Part shown: piece by piece, positions 33,001-45,468 of the stretch | How the letters are laid out: each line of letters starts with the position of its first letter | How positions within the stretch are numbered: the stretch's first letter is position 1 | Source: Closterium sp. NIES-65 | Lineage: Eukaryota; Streptophyta; Zygnematophyceae; Desmidiales; Closteriaceae | Reading direction: 5' to 3' | Length of the DNA: 64,000 bases | Assembly (NCBI GenBank): GCA_948144175.1 | Contig: CANXME010002471.1 | Location: 1-64,000, forward strand | Notes under the pieces: generated by a model | What the model was told of the DNA's origin: nothing | What the model saw: only the letters and a program-made list of their open reading frames with translations | Database searches by the model: none | Translations under genes and position numbers: made by a program

Positions 33001-34629
33001 TTTCTTGCCCCTGCACCAGAGGAACCAGCTAGCATGGAGGAGGCATTAGCTGGACCAGATAGGGACAAATGGCTAGCTTCTAGGGATGCTGAGTACCAGA
33101 GCCTGCTGGAGAATGGGACTTGGGAACTAGTGGTGCTGCCTGAGGGAAAGAAAGCGGTACAATGCAAGTGGGTGCTAAGGATCAAGACTGACGACAAGGG
33201 GCAGGTCACCATCTACAAGAGTAGGCTGGTGGCTAAGGGGTTTATGCAGAAGGAGAAGCGGGACTTCAATGAGATCTTTGCTCCCACTGCCAAACCCCCT
33301 ACCCTTCGTGTCTTGTTGGCAGATGCAGCCGTTAGTGGGAAATTCATAATCCAGATGGACATATCAACGGCATTCCTCAACGGGATTTTAGAGGAGGAGG
33401 TGTTCATGACGCAGCCACCTGGGTATGAGGATGGTACGGGCAGGGTGTGCAAGCTGAAAAAGTCCATCTACGGCTTGAAGCAGGCGCCACGCTGCTGGTA
33501 CCAGAAGTTGGCAGCTGTTTTAGAGGAGATGGGATTCAGGACCAGCAGCTGTGATGAGAGCCTCTTTCTCAAGGGGGAGGGGGAGAAGCTGGTGCTGTTT
33601 CTGGTCTATGTGGACGACATTCTTCTCTTTAGCAGCAGCATGAAGGAGATCCAGAAGGTGCAGCAGCAGCTGATGGAGAACTTCAAGTGCAAGAACCTTG
33701 GGGAGGTAAAGTACTACCTCGGGATGCACGTGGAGAGGGATCTGGATCACAGGTGGTTGAAGCTGCACCAGGAGAAGTTCATCAAGGAGCTTGGGGAGAA
33801 GTATGGGATTGAGAATGAGCGCAAGGTTGCAACTCCCCTGCCAGCAGAATTCAAGCTTGTGAAAGCTGCAGAGGATGAAGGGGTTGAAGCCGAGGAGCAG
33901 CACCAATTTCAGTCCTTGGTGGGCAGCCTCTTGTATGCAGCAGTTCACACGAGGCCCGACATCTCTTTCTCGGTTGGGCAGCTGGCTAGGGTGGTGCAGA
34001 ATCCATCAGAGGAACAGGTGGATGCAGCTGAGCGTGTGGTGAAGTATCTGAACTCTCACCCAAGCATTGGAGTTCAATACTCCGCATCTGCACAGGTGAA
34101 GCAGAAAGGGGTTGAGGTGCTGAAAGAGAAGGGGGAGAGGCTTGGAGAAGACAAGCTCTTTCTCACTTGCTTTACCGATGCTACGTGGGCCTCTGAGAAG
34201 GAGGATTCCTCATCAGTGGGAGGATACATCTGCGTAGTTGGGGGAGGACCTGTTAGTTGGAGGTCAAAGAAGCAGACGGAGACAGCACTCTCTTCTGTGG
34301 AGTCAGAGTACATGGCAATGTTTCATCGGGTGAAGGAGGTGATTTGGCTGAGGAGGCTGTTGGTGGAGATTGGCCAGGAGCAAAAGGTTGCTACGCCGCT
34401 GTTTTGTGATAGCAAAGGAGCTCTTGGGATGGCCAGGAACGCTGTGCTTCATGGGCTGAACAAGCACATGCGTATCAAGTGGCACTGGCTGCGTAAGGAG
34501 GTGAAGAGGGGGACGGTGAATCCGATCTACATCAAGACTCACCAGCAGCCAGCAGACTTCCTCACCAAGAGGCTTGCGGATGAGCCTCATTGGCGTTGTG
34601 TGCGCATGAGTGGAATGAGCATGAACTAG
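30047..34629 (+). pseudogene. B1 gag-pol
   Basis: Starts MAGNTSAVAGESS. Gag of UBN2 type, a Gly/Arg-rich stretch and a zinc knuckle CWYCEKEGHPWFLC (CX2CX4HX4C) at about 30.95 kb; protease WVLDTGAAWTMTPRKDLL at about 31.23 kb; integrase with HRRLGH...CEIC zinc domain at about 31.7-31.83 kb, HIDLVGPLP, then NGVAERANRTILE at about 32.2 kb; RT with QMDISTAFLNGILEEEVFM (33.36 kb) and YVDDILLF (33.61 kb); RNase H with SSVESEYMAMFH (34.3 kb) and the end MSGMSMN. The pol half is a long uninterrupted frame of about 1,000 residues; the gag half is broken. Confidence 0.93.
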
Positions 34630-34658
34630 TATGGAATGATGGGGATGCAGCCGGCAGG

Positions 34659-34671
34659 CTGAGGGGGAGTG
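34659..34671 (+). other. B1 polypurine tract
   Basis: CTGAGGGGGAGTG directly before the 3' LTR. Confidence 0.88.
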
Positions 34672-35764
34672 TGTTGGGTGCAAATTCACATTGCACGACA
34701 TCCTGCCGTCTGTTTGTACGAGTATGCGTGTGCGAATGCATTTGCGTGTGAATGGTATGTTCGTGTGTTTGTTTGCTTTCGCAATTTTCGCTTGAAGCAT
34801 TTGCAGGTACTCGCACAATGTGCGCTTCGGCATAACATTGTACGCGCTATGAACAGCACAAGCAGAAAGGACGAGCTCGCAAAGGAACCCAAGATGGAAG
34901 CTTTGTGGTTCGGCTAACTTGATTGCGCAGATTCAGTTCTATCCGACTCGAAATTGTACTGTTTTGTTTGGTTGACTATAGTGTAGCAGGGCAGGCACTA
35001 TAGGGGTACAATTTAGGTGAAGGTTGGATGTTGTTTGTCTGTATCTGCATGCTACAGGGCCAGGGGAAACCAGCGGAACCAGCATTTGGCTGGTTGGGCA
35101 AAGACAAAACAGGTTCTGTTTTTAGGACCTGAACCTGGTTGTTGTTTTCCCAGGTTGGAAAAACAGAACCAGAGGTTGTTCACCAACCTACCACCTGCTA
35201 TTTCGTCCAGCCAGGTTGGTTCTGTTGCTTGGAATTATTTGGGATCATCCCTGGTTGTTCCCAGGTTGATTCCCAAGGTCCTTGCTAGCTAGAGCTATTT
35301 ATTCCTTCTCTGTTTGTACCTGAATATAGTGAATTTGATTCAAGCGAATTCCTCCCTTCCTGGAATTTTGTTTCTACGAGGTGCGACGGCGGAATGCTAC
35401 CCGAGTCAACGCTAGTACGCTAGCACTCCAACGCTAGGCTAACGCTGTCCGAGCCATAACTTCGTAATGGCAAAACTTTTCGCGAGGAAACTTGGCTTAT
35501 TTTAAAGCTCTTAGAGTGAGCTTCGATATAGTAAATTCTCAGCTTAATCCGATCTACGGTCTGCACGATACGCTGCGCGACGTTCAAGGTACTCTTGCTG
35601 TTTTGACTAAGTCCCTCTTGATCCCTCTCTCTACAAACTCGGACCCGAGGATAGGGGCTGGTCTTGTACCAGGCACCCAAGGACCCTTGAAGGTGACCCC
35701 GAGGAGAGGTTTTAAGTTTGATAAAGTCTTAATAGCTTGAGTTTATTAGGCCCTTACACCAACA
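34672..35764 (+). repeat. B1 3' LTR
   Basis: 1,093 bp, pairs with 28902-29998. It abuts copy B2's integrase region without any gap. Confidence 0.95.
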
Positions 35765-37615
35765 CTTGCACCGGCAGCGGCCCCACCAAGTCCATGTGGA
35801 CCAGCTCCAACGGCTTTTTGCTCCTGCCAGCCACACTATGGAAGGGGAAACGGGTGAACTTTGAAAGGAGGCAAATTTCACAGTTATCATCGGGTGGTTG
35901 TCCGTTCAGCTTCAAGCCCTTAACGGCTCCATCCTTCTCCAGCTGCTTCAGCAAAGGCATTGCCACATGCCCCAAACATCGGTGTGCCGTTGCCCAATCC
36001 GTCTCCCCAGATCTGGCCGACACTTTCACACCAACCCCTCCAACGGCGTTGCACTCCCCCTGGGATGCAGACCCCTCTCCAGCCTGCCCCCCACTTTGCC
36101 ACGCCAGCGCCGGCAGCTGCCACATAGATCTGTACACGTCCTTGCTCTCGTGCAGATCCCAAAGCACCCGATTGCCCAGCTTCCCCTTATAAGTGCGAGC
36201 CCCATCTGTGTTGGTGTTCACCCCAGCCTTGCCAAACTTACGGAGGGAGATAAGGTTGGCCTTCAGGTCGTGCAGCACCACCGGCTTGCCATCCGCTCCC
36301 TTAAACGCAGCTCGTCCCGCACCAGCCACTTTCAACATGTGTCCAGAGGCAGAGCACACCTCATTAGTCGGTGCAGCGCGTACGTCGTCCAGCAGGTCCT
36401 TGCGCGGCGTCATTGTCCAAGCAGCGCCTGTGTCCAACACCCAATAGTCCAAGGGGTGCAGCTCTGCTCCAACCTTAGCAGATGCGTCTCCTTGCTCCCC
36501 CTTGTCTCCCACATGGAAGAACTGGCCCGCGGTGCGCTCCTTCTTCTTCTCTGCACCGCCGTTGCCCTTCGGGTTGTTGTCGGACGAATCAGCGACCATG
36601 TTGGCGCCGTTTTTCTGGTTCCTCCGCGCGCCGCCATCCTGGTGACGATTCTGGGGGGTCCATCCATCGGGTTTCTTATAGCACAAAAACCAGGGGTGCC
36701 CTTCCTTCTCACAATACCAGCAACTCCCTTTCATTTTGCCACCAGCACCCGACTTGCCCCCACGTCCAGATTTCGCACCGCGACCCCAACCGGTACCTCC
36801 TTGTTGGTCGTTGGAGTCGTCGTCTTTCTTTGCACCGTGTCCAGCACCACCGAGGCCACGTCCTTTGCCACGTCGGCTCCCTTGCATCCCGTAGCTGCTG
36901 CTGCCGTCGTCTCCACCCCTCAGTTGGCGGCGACGGAAGTCCTCCTCCAGAATCTTTGTCCACACCCACTCGAGCGTCCACGAACTCTGGTTCTGCGGCA
37001 GGCTCAATCCGCTCGTGAATTGAAGCCACGATTCCGGCAGCAGCGAGAGCATCTTCCGGCACTTGGTCTGCTCCGGGTAGTTAATTCCCGCGATCGCCAG
37101 CTTCGCGTAGAGATCACGCATCTTGTCCAGGATGGGTTGTACCGGCTCTCCCTCGCTTAGGCGCAACGCGGACAGCTCCCTCTCCATCATGAGCGTCGCA
37201 GCGACGGAGGTAGGGGCGTGCAGCTCCTTCAACACCGTCCACGCCTTCGGACCGCACTCAACCTCCGGCAGCAGGTGCATGACGTGGTGACGCTGGTTCA
37301 GCTCCAAACTCTGCGACATCAAGTAGTAGCCAGCCGAGGCGCGCTCGTCCCAATCTTCCTGAAGGGCGGGGTCACTCGGTCTAGGCTCCTCCCCAATCAT
37401 TAGTTTCAGCAATCCGATCTGACGGAAATAAAGTTGCATTTTCCAGGCCCAATCATCATAGCTCTCACCATTGAACTTCTCGACGGTGAAGTTTTTCAGC
37501 ACCTCCTTGATCACCGAGCCCTGGCTTGTTCGCGCTCCCCTTGGCGCAGAAACACCAGAATCATGGCTGCCGCCGGCTACTCACCAGCTACCGCCGAGGT
37601 GTTCCCCGCCATAGC
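35765..37615 (-). pseudogene. B2 gag to integrase remnant
   Basis: Minus strand: gag from about 37.61 kb (FTVEKFNGESYDDWAWKM), zinc knuckle at about 36.7 kb, protease WVLDTGAAWTMTPRKDLL near 36.43 kb, and the front of integrase with CEICLLSKFTRFPF near 35.86 kb, stopping at the B1 LTR edge. Same family as B1 and very close in sequence. Confidence 0.9.
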
Positions 37616-37658
37616 TACCTATATCGAGGATCACTATAACGCAGCTCTGATACCAGCT

Positions 37659-38645
37659 TGTTGGTGTAAGGGCCTAATAAACTCAAGCTATTAAGACTTT
37701 ATCACACTTCAAACCTCTCCTCGGGGTCACCTCCACCTCTAAGGGTCCTTGGGTGCCTGGTACAAGACCAGCCCCTATCCTCGGGTCCGAGTTTGTAGAG
37801 AGAGGGATCAAGAGGGACTTAGTCAAAAACAGCAAGAGTACCTTGAACGTCGCGCAGCGTATCGTGCAGACCGTAGATCGGATTAAGCTGAGAATTTACT
37901 ATATCGAAGCTCACTCTAAGAGCTTTAAAATAAGCCAAGTTGCCTCGCGAAAAGTTTTGCCATTACGAAGTTATGGCTCGGACAGCGTTAGCCTAGCGTT
38001 GGAGTGCTAGCGTACTAGCGTTGACTCGGGTAGCATTCCGCCGTCACACCGCGTAGAAAGGAAATTCCACCAAGGAAGGAATTTGCTTGAATCAATTTCA
38101 CTATATTCAGGTACAAACAGAGAAAAAAATAAATAGTTCTAGCTAGCAATGACCTTGGGAATCAACCTGGAACAACCAGGGATGATCCCAAATAATTCCA
38201 AGCAACAGAACCAACCTGGCTGGACAAAATAGCAGGTGGTAGGTGGTGAACAACCTCTGGTTCTGTTTTTCCAACCTGGGAAACAACAACCAGGTTCAGG
38301 TCCTAAAAACAGAACCTGTTTTTGTCTTTGCCCAACCAGCCAAATGCTGGGTTCCGCTGGTTTCCCTGGCCCTGTAGCATGCAGATACAGACAAACAACA
38401 TCCAACCTTCACCTAAATTGTACCCCTATAGTGCCTGCCCTGCTACACTATAGTCAACCAAACAAAACAGTACAATTTCGAGTTGGATAGAACTGAATCT
38501 TCACAATCAATTCAACCGAACCGCAAAGCTTTCATCTTAGGTTCCTTTGCGAGCTCGTCCTTTCTGCTTGTACTGTTCATAGCGCGTACAATGTTGTGCC
38601 GAAGCGCACAATGCGCGAGTACCTGCAAATGCTTCAAGCGAAATT
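37659..38645 (-). repeat. B2 5' LTR, incomplete
   Basis: About 985 bp of the 1,093-bp LTR. Left arm of a palindrome with the B3 LTR that follows. Confidence 0.9.
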
Positions 38646-39651
38646 GTGTGTTTGTTTGCTTTCGCAATTTTCGCTTGAAGCATTTGCAGGTACTCGCAAA
38701 ATGTGCGCTTCGGCATAACATTGTACGCGCTATGAACAGTACAAGCAGAAAGGACGAGCTCGCAAAGGAACCCAAGATGGAAGCTTTGCGGTTCAACTTA
38801 CTTGATTGCGCAGATTCAGTTCTATCCAACTCGAAATTGTACTGTTTTGTTTGGTTGACTATAGTGTAGCAGGGCAGGCACTATAGGGGTACAATTTAGG
38901 TGAAGGTTGGATGTTGTTTGTCTGTATCTGCATGCTACAGGGCCAGGGGAAACCAGCGGAACCAGCATTTGGCTGGTTGGGCAAAGACAAAACAGGTTCT
39001 GCTTTTTAGGACCTGAACCTGGTTGTTGTTTTCCCAGGTTGGAAAAACAGAACCAGAGGTTGTTCACCAACCTACCACCTGCTATTTTGTCCAGCCAGGT
39101 TGGTTCTGTTGCTTGGAATTATTTGGGATCATCCCTGGTTGTTCCCAGGTTGCATTCCCAAGGTCCTTGCTAGCTAGAACTATTTATTCCTTACTCTGTT
39201 TGTACCTGACTATAGTCAAATTGATTCAAGCGAATTCCTTCCTTGCTGGAATTTCGTTTCTACGCGAGTGCGACGGCGGAATGCTACCCGAGTCAACGCT
39301 AGTATGCTAGCACTCCAACGCTAGGCTAACGCTGTCCGAGCCATAACTTCGTAATGGCAGAACTTTTCGCGAGGCAACTTGGCTTATTTTAAAGCTCTTA
39401 GAGTGAGCTTCGATATAGGAAATTCTCAGCTTAATCCGATCGACGGTCTGCACGATACGCTGCGCGACGTTCAAGGTACTCTTGCTGTTTTGACTAAGTC
39501 CCTCTTGATCCCTCTCTCTACAAACTCGGACCCGAGGATAGGGGCTGGTCTTGTACCAGGCACCCAAGGACCCTTGGAGGTGACCCCGAGGAGAGGTTTT
39601 AAGTGTGATAAAGTCTTAATAGCTTGAGTTTATTAGGCCCTTACACCAACA
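38646..39651 (+). repeat. B3 5' LTR, incomplete
   Basis: Lacks about the first 90-110 bp of the LTR; otherwise collinear with 28902-29998. Confidence 0.9.
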
Positions 39652-39697
39652 AGCTGGTATCAGAGCTGCGTTATAGTGATCCTCGATATAGGTAGCT

Positions 39698-42600
39698 ATG
39701 GCGGGCAACACCTCGGCGGTAGCTGGTGAATCTTCAGCCCATGATCGTAGCGGCAGCCATGATTCTGGTGTTTCTGCGCCAAGGGGAGCGCGAACAAGCC
39801 AGGGCTCGCTGATCAAGGAGGTGCTGAAAAACTTCACCGTCGAGAAGTTCAATGGTGAGGGCTATGATGATTGGGCCTGGAAAATGCAACTCTATTTCCG
39901 TCAGATCGGCTTGCTGAAACTAATGATTGGGGAGGAGCCTAGACCGAGTGACCCCGCCCTTCAGGAAGATTGGGACGAGCGCGCCTCGGCTGGCTACTAC
40001 TTGATGTCGCAGAGTTTGGAGCTGAACCAGCGTCACCACGTCATGCACCTGCTGCCGGAGGTTGAGTGCGGTCCGAAGGCGTGGACGGTGTTGAAGGAGC
40101 TGCACGCCCCGACCTCCGTTGTTGCAACATTGATGCTGGAGAGGGAGCTGTCCGCGTTGCGCCTAAGCGAGGGAGAGCCGGTGCAACCTGTCCTGGACAA
40201 ATTGCGCGACCTCTACGCGAAGTTGGCGACCGCGGGAATCACCTACCCGGAGCAGACCAAGTGCCTGAAGATGCTCTCGCTGCTGCCGGAATCGTGGCTT
40301 CAATTCACGAGCGGATTGAGCCTGCCGCAGAACCAGAACTTGTGGACGCTCGAGTGGGTGCGGACGAAGATTCTGGAGGAGGACTTCCGTCGCCGCCAAC
40401 TGAGGGGTGGAGACGACGGCAGCAGCGGCTACGGGATGCAAGGGAGCCGACGTGGCAAAGGACGTGGCTTCGGTGGTGCTGGACGCGGTGCAAAGAAAGA
40501 CGACGACTCCAACGACCAACAAGGAGGTACCGGTTGGGGTCGCGGTGCGAAATCTGGACGTGGGGGCAAGTCGGGTGCTGGTGGCAAAATGAAAGGGAGT
40601 TGCTGGTATTGTGAGAAGGAAGGGCACCCCTGGTTTTTGTGCTATAAGAAACCCGATGGATGGACCCCCCAGAATCGTCACCAGGATGGCGGCGCGCGGA
40701 GGAACCAGAAAAACGGCGCCAACATGGTCGCTGATTCGTCCGACAACAACCCAAAGGGCAACGGCCGGTGCGGAGAAGAAGAAGGAGCGCACCGCGGGCC
40801 AATTCTTCCATATGGGAGACAAGGGGGAGCAAGGAGACGCATCTGCTAAGGCTGGAGCAGAGCTGCACCCCCTGGACTATTGGGTGTTGGACACAGGCGC
40901 TGCTTGGACAATGACGCCGCGCAAGGACCTGCTGGACGACGTACACGCTGCACCGATTAATGAGGTGTGCTCTGCCTCCTGGACACATGTTGAAGGTGGC
41001 TGGTGCGGGACGAGCTGCATTTAAGGGAGCGGATGGCAAGCCGGTGGTGCTGCACGACGTTCTCCTCGTCCCCGACCTGAAGGCCAACCTCATCTCCCTC
41101 CGTAAGCTTGGCAAGGCTGGGGTGAACACCAACACGGATGGGGCTCGCACTTATAAGGGGAAGCTGGGCAATCGGGTGCTTTGGGATCTGCACGAGAGCA
41201 AGGACGTGTACAGATCTATGTGGCAACTGCCGGCGCTGGCGTGGCACGGTGGGGGGCAGGCTGAAGAGGGGTCTGCATCCCAGGGGGAGTGCAACGCCGT
41301 TGGAGGGGTTGGTGTGAAAGTGTCGGCCAGATCTGGGGAGACGGATTGGGCAACGGCACACCGACGCTTGGGGCATGTGGCAATGCCTTTGCTGAAGCAG
41401 CTGGAGAAGGATGGAGCCGTTAAGGGCTTGAAGCTGAACGGACAACCACCCGATGATAACTGTGAAATCTGTTTGCTCCTCAAAGTTTACCCGTTTCCCC
41501 TTCCATAGTGTGGCTGGCAGGAGCAAGAAGCCGTTGGAGCTGGTCCACATGGACTTGGTGGGGCCGCTGCCGGTTCAGGGACACAAGGGGGAGCGGTACT
41601 TTCTGACCATAGTGGATGATTGGAGCAGGCTTATGTGGGCATATCCGCTGAAGCAGAAGGACCATGCCGCCTCTACGATACGGGAAGATTGGCTGCCATT
41701 CGTGGAGAAGCAAGCGGAGTGTGTGGTGAAGCGGATTAGGACAGATCGGGGTGGTGAATTCCTTGGAGCTGAGATGACGGCCTGGCTCAAGAAGCAGGGC
41801 ATCCAGAGGGAGCTGACCACGGCTTACACCCCACAGTCTAACGGTGTAGCAGAACGGGCGAACCGGACAATTCTGGAGACAGCTAGGGCGCTGCTCATAG
41901 AATCTGGGCTGGGCAACTCCATGTGGCCCCATGCTGTTCGGCACGCTACCGTCGCTAGGAACAGGGTACTCACAAAGGTTGGGGATGACTCGTGGGTGCC
42001 GTTGGAGAGGTGGCTTGGGAGGAAGCCGCCGGTGGACATGCTGAGGGTGTTCGGTTGCATGACAGTCGCCCACGTCCCCAAGACCTACCGCAGTAAGTTG
42101 GGGGCGAGTGCAATCTGGTGTGTGCATTTGGGGCTGGCTGCTGAGAGCAAGGGATGGCTGCTGTGGGAACCTTCCAAGGGTGTGTTGTTTGACAGCAGGG
42201 ATGTGAAGTTTGTTGAGGGCATGATGTATGGGAGTTGGGAGAAACAGCCGGACGCCAGGGTGTCCCAGCAGATGGAGCAGATCACCATGCAGCTGGACCT
42301 GACTCCTAGTGTGTGGGAGGAGGGAGAGGAGGCAGCTGCAAAAGGTGGTGCTGGAGAGAAGGTGCAGGAGGCACCTGCCGGTGAAAACAATGGTGTGGAG
42401 ACTAGCGGTAGCACTAGTGGAGCTGCTGGATCCGAGGGAGGAGAGCAGCAGCAGGGGAAAACTAAGAAGCCGAAGGGTGTTGTTATGAAGGGATGGGAGA
42501 CACCCGTCTCCAGGCCAGGACGTACCCGTATGGCTACTAAGAAGCTGACTGCAGGAGCTGATGTAGCGGAGCAGCAGCTTGGGACCGAGGAGGCATTGCT

Positions 42601-44282
42601 GATTCTACCGCATGGCTATGACCCGGATGAGGAGGATCAACCTGCGTACTGTTTTCTTGCCCCTGCACCAGAGGAACCAGCTAGCATGGAGGAGGCATTA
42701 GCTGGACCAGATAGGGACAAATGGCTAGCTTCTAGGGATGCTGAGTACCAGAGCCTGCTGGAGAATGGGACTTGGGAACTAGTGGTGCTGCCTGAGGGAA
42801 AGAAAGCGGTACAATGCAAAGTGGGTGCTAAGGATCAAGACTGACGACAAGGGGCAGGTCACCATCTACAAGAGTAGGTTGGTGGCTAAGGGGTTTATGC
42901 AGAAGGAGAAGCGGGACTTCAATGAGATCTTTGCTCCCACTGCCAAACCGCCTACCCTTCGTGTCTTGTTGGCAGATGCAGCCGTTGATGGGAAGTTCAT
43001 TATCCAGATGGATATATCAACGGCATTCCTCAATGGGATTTTAGAGGAGGAGGTGTTCATGACGCAGCCGCCTGGGTATGAGGATGGTACGGGCAGGGTG
43101 TGCAAGCTGAAAAAGTCTATCTACGGCTTGAAGCAGGCGCCACGCTGCTGGTACCAGAAGTTGGCAGCTGTTTTAGAGGAGATGGGATTCAAGACCAGCA
43201 GCTGTGATGAGAGCCTCTTTCTCAAGGGGGAGGGGGAGAAGCTGGTGCTGTTTCTGGTCTATGTGGACGACATTCTTCTCTTTAGCAGCAGCATGAAGGA
43301 GATCCATAAGGTGCAGCAGCAGCTGATGGAGAACTTCAAGTGCAAGAACCTTGGGGAGGTAAAGTACTACCTCGGGATGCACGTGGAGAGGGATCTGGAT
43401 CACAGGTGGTTGAAGCTGCACCAGGAGAAGTTCATCAAGGAGCTTGGGGAGAAGTACGGGATTGAGAATGAGCGCAAGGTTGCAACTCCCCTGCCAGCAG
43501 AATTCAAGCTTGTGAAAGCTGCAGAGGATGAAGGGGTTGAAGCCGAGGAGCAGCAGCAATTTCAGTCCTTGGTGGGCAGCCTCTTGTATGCAGCAGTTCA
43601 CACGAGGCCCGACATCTCTTTCTCGGTTGGGCAGCTGGCTAGGGTGGTGCAGAATCCATCAGAGGAGCAGGTGGATGCAGCTGAGCGTGTGGTGAAGTAT
43701 CTGAACTCTCATCCAAGCATTGGAGTTCAATACTCCGCATCTGCACAGGTGAAGCAGAAAGGGGTTGAGGTGCTGAAAGAGAAGGGGGAGAGGCTTGGAG
43801 AAGGCAAGCTTTTCCTCACCTGCTTTACTGATGCTACGTGGGCCTCTGAGAAGGAGGATTCCTCATCTGTTGGAGGATACATCTGCGTAGTAGGGGGAGG
43901 ACCTGTTAGTTGGAGGTCCAAGAAGCAGATGGAGACAGCACTCTCTTCTGTGGAGTCAGAGTACATGGCGATGTTCCATGGGGTGAAGGAGGTGATTTGG
44001 CTGAGGAGGCTATTAGAGGAGATTGGCCAGGAGCAAAAGATTGCTACGCCGCTGTTTTGTGATAGCAAGGGAGCTCTTGGGATGGCCAGGAACGCTGTGC
44101 TTCATGGGCTGAACAAGCACATGCGTATCAAGTGGCACTGGCTGCGTAAGGAGGTGAAGAGGGGGACGGTGAATCCGATCTACATCAAGACTCACCAGCA
44201 GCCAGCAGACTTCCTCACCAAGAGGCTTGCGGATGAGTCTCATTGGCGTTGTGTGCGCATGAGTGGAATGAGCATGAACTAG
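39698..44282 (+). pseudogene. B3 gag-pol
   Basis: Starts MAGNTSAVAGESS. Zinc knuckle CWYCEKEGHPWFLC near 40.6 kb, protease WVLDTGAAWTMTPRKDLL near 40.88 kb, integrase about 41.34-42.1 kb, RT about 42.8-43.6 kb (YVDDILLF), RNase H to the terminal MSGMSMN. Long stretches are uninterrupted, with a small number of breaks. Confidence 0.92.
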
Positions 44283-44324
44283 TATGGAATGATGGGGATG
44301 CAGCCGGCAGGCTGAGGGGGAGTG

Positions 44325-45155
44325 TGTTGGGTGCAAATTCACATTGCACGACATCCTGCCGTCTGTTTGTACGAGTATGCGTGTGCGAATGCATTTGCGT
44401 GTGAATGGTATGTTTGTGTGTTTGTTTGCTTTCGCAATTTTCGCTTGAAGCATTTGCAGGTACTCGCAAAATGTGCGCTTCGGCATAACATTGTACGCAC
44501 TATGAACAGTACAAGCAGAAAGGACGAGCTCGCAAAGAACCCAAGATGGAAGCTTTGCGGTTCAACTTACTTGATTGCGCAGATTCAGTTCTATCCAACT
44601 CGAAATTGTACTGTTTTGTTTGGTTGACTATAGTGTAGCAGGGCAGGCACTATAGGGGTACAATTTAGGTGAAGGTTGGATGTTGTTTGTCTGTATCTGC
44701 ATGCTACAGGGCCAGGGGAAACCAGCGGAACCAGCATTTGGCTGGTTGGGCAAAGACAAAACAGGTTCTGTTTTTAGGACCTGAACCTGGTTGTTGTTTT
44801 CCCAGGTTGGAAAAACAGAACCAGAGGTTGTTCACCAACCTACCACCTGCTATTTTGTCCAGCCAGGTTGGTTCTGTTGCTTGGAATTATTTGGGATCAT
44901 CCCTGGTTGTTCCCAGGTTCATTCCCAAGGTCCTTGCTAGCTAGAACTATTTATTCCTTCTCTGGCTGTATCTGAATATAGTGAAATTGATTCAAGCGAA
45001 TTCCTTCCTTGCTGGAATTTCTTGTCTACGCGGTGCGACGGCGGAATGCTACCCGAGTCAACGCTAGTACGCTAGCACTCCAACGCTAGGCTAACGCTGT
45101 CCGAGCCATAACTTCGTAATGGCAGAACTTTTCGCGAGGCAACTTGGCTTATTTT
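44325..45155 (+). repeat. B3 3' LTR, incomplete
   Basis: About 831 bp, then a switch within TTATTTTA to the opposite strand's LTR end. Confidence 0.9.
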
Positions 45156-45426
45156 ATAGAACTGAATCTGCGCAATCAAGTAAGTTGAACCGCAAAGCTT
45201 CCATCTTGGGTTCCTTTGCGAGCTCGTCCTTTCTGCTTGTACTGTTCATAGCGCGTGCAATGTTATGCCGAAGCGCACATTTTGCGAGTACCTGCAAATG
45301 CTTCAAGCGAAAATTGCGAAAGCAAACGAACACACAAGCATACCATTCACACGCAAATGCATTCACACACGCATACTCGTACAAACAGACGGCAGGATGT
45401 CGTGCAATGTGAATTTGCACCCAACA
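45156..45426 (-). repeat. B4 3' LTR piece
   Basis: 271 bp, inverted repeat of about 44325-44596 in B3. Confidence 0.9.
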
Positions 45427-45468
45427 CACTCCCCCTCAGCCTGCCGGCTGCATCCCCATCATTCCATA

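Larger units (their letters stand above)
28902..35764 (+). mobile_element. Copia family B, copy B1, full length
   Basis: 6,863 bp, plus orientation, LTRs 28902-29998 and 34672-35764 (TGTTGG...CCAACA ends). Primer site TGGTATCAGAGC at 30002-30013 (exact initiator-Met type) and purine tract GAGGGGGAGTG before the 3' LTR. Order gag, protease, integrase, RT, RNase H: Ty1/Copia. LTRs about 98-99% alike by eye, so young. Broken about five times, mostly in the gag half. No target-site duplication: the flanks are GGCTG and CTTGC, and the right flank is the inside of copy B2. Confidence 0.95.
35765..38645 (-). mobile_element. Copia family B, copy B2, 5' part only
   Basis: Minus orientation. The inside runs from integrase (35765) back to gag and the primer site near 37644-37655, followed by the 5' LTR from 37659, which is cut at about 38645 where the next copy begins in inverted orientation. 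The 3' half of pol and the 3' LTR are absent. A few small breaks inside; incomplete. Confidence 0.92.
37659..39651. repeat. Palindrome of two inverted LTRs, about 1-kb arms
   Basis: LTR minus (37659-38645) meets LTR plus (38646-39651) head to head. The symmetry centre is near 38656 with about 20 bp unpaired; GTACCTGCAAATGCTTCAAG on the left faces its reverse complement on the right. Confidence 0.9.
38646..45155 (+). mobile_element. Copia family B, copy B3, both LTRs incomplete
   Basis: Plus orientation. 5' LTR from about 38646 to 39651, primer site TGGTATCAGAGC at 39655-39666, whole inside to 44324, 3' LTR 44325 to about 45155. Both outer ends are replaced by inverted LTR junctions, so no flanking host sequence and no target duplication. 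Broken about three to four times. Confidence 0.92.

Noticed and set aside
35898-37160. Long open frames antisense to family B gag (for example also 48366-49826 and 57870-59150)
   Set aside because: Same shadow occurs in every B copy because of GC-rich gag codon use; no independent domain is seen.
35754-37514. A distinct minus-strand host gene of 586 residues
   Set aside because: It is copy B2's gag to integrase region and starts in the adjoining B1 LTR.
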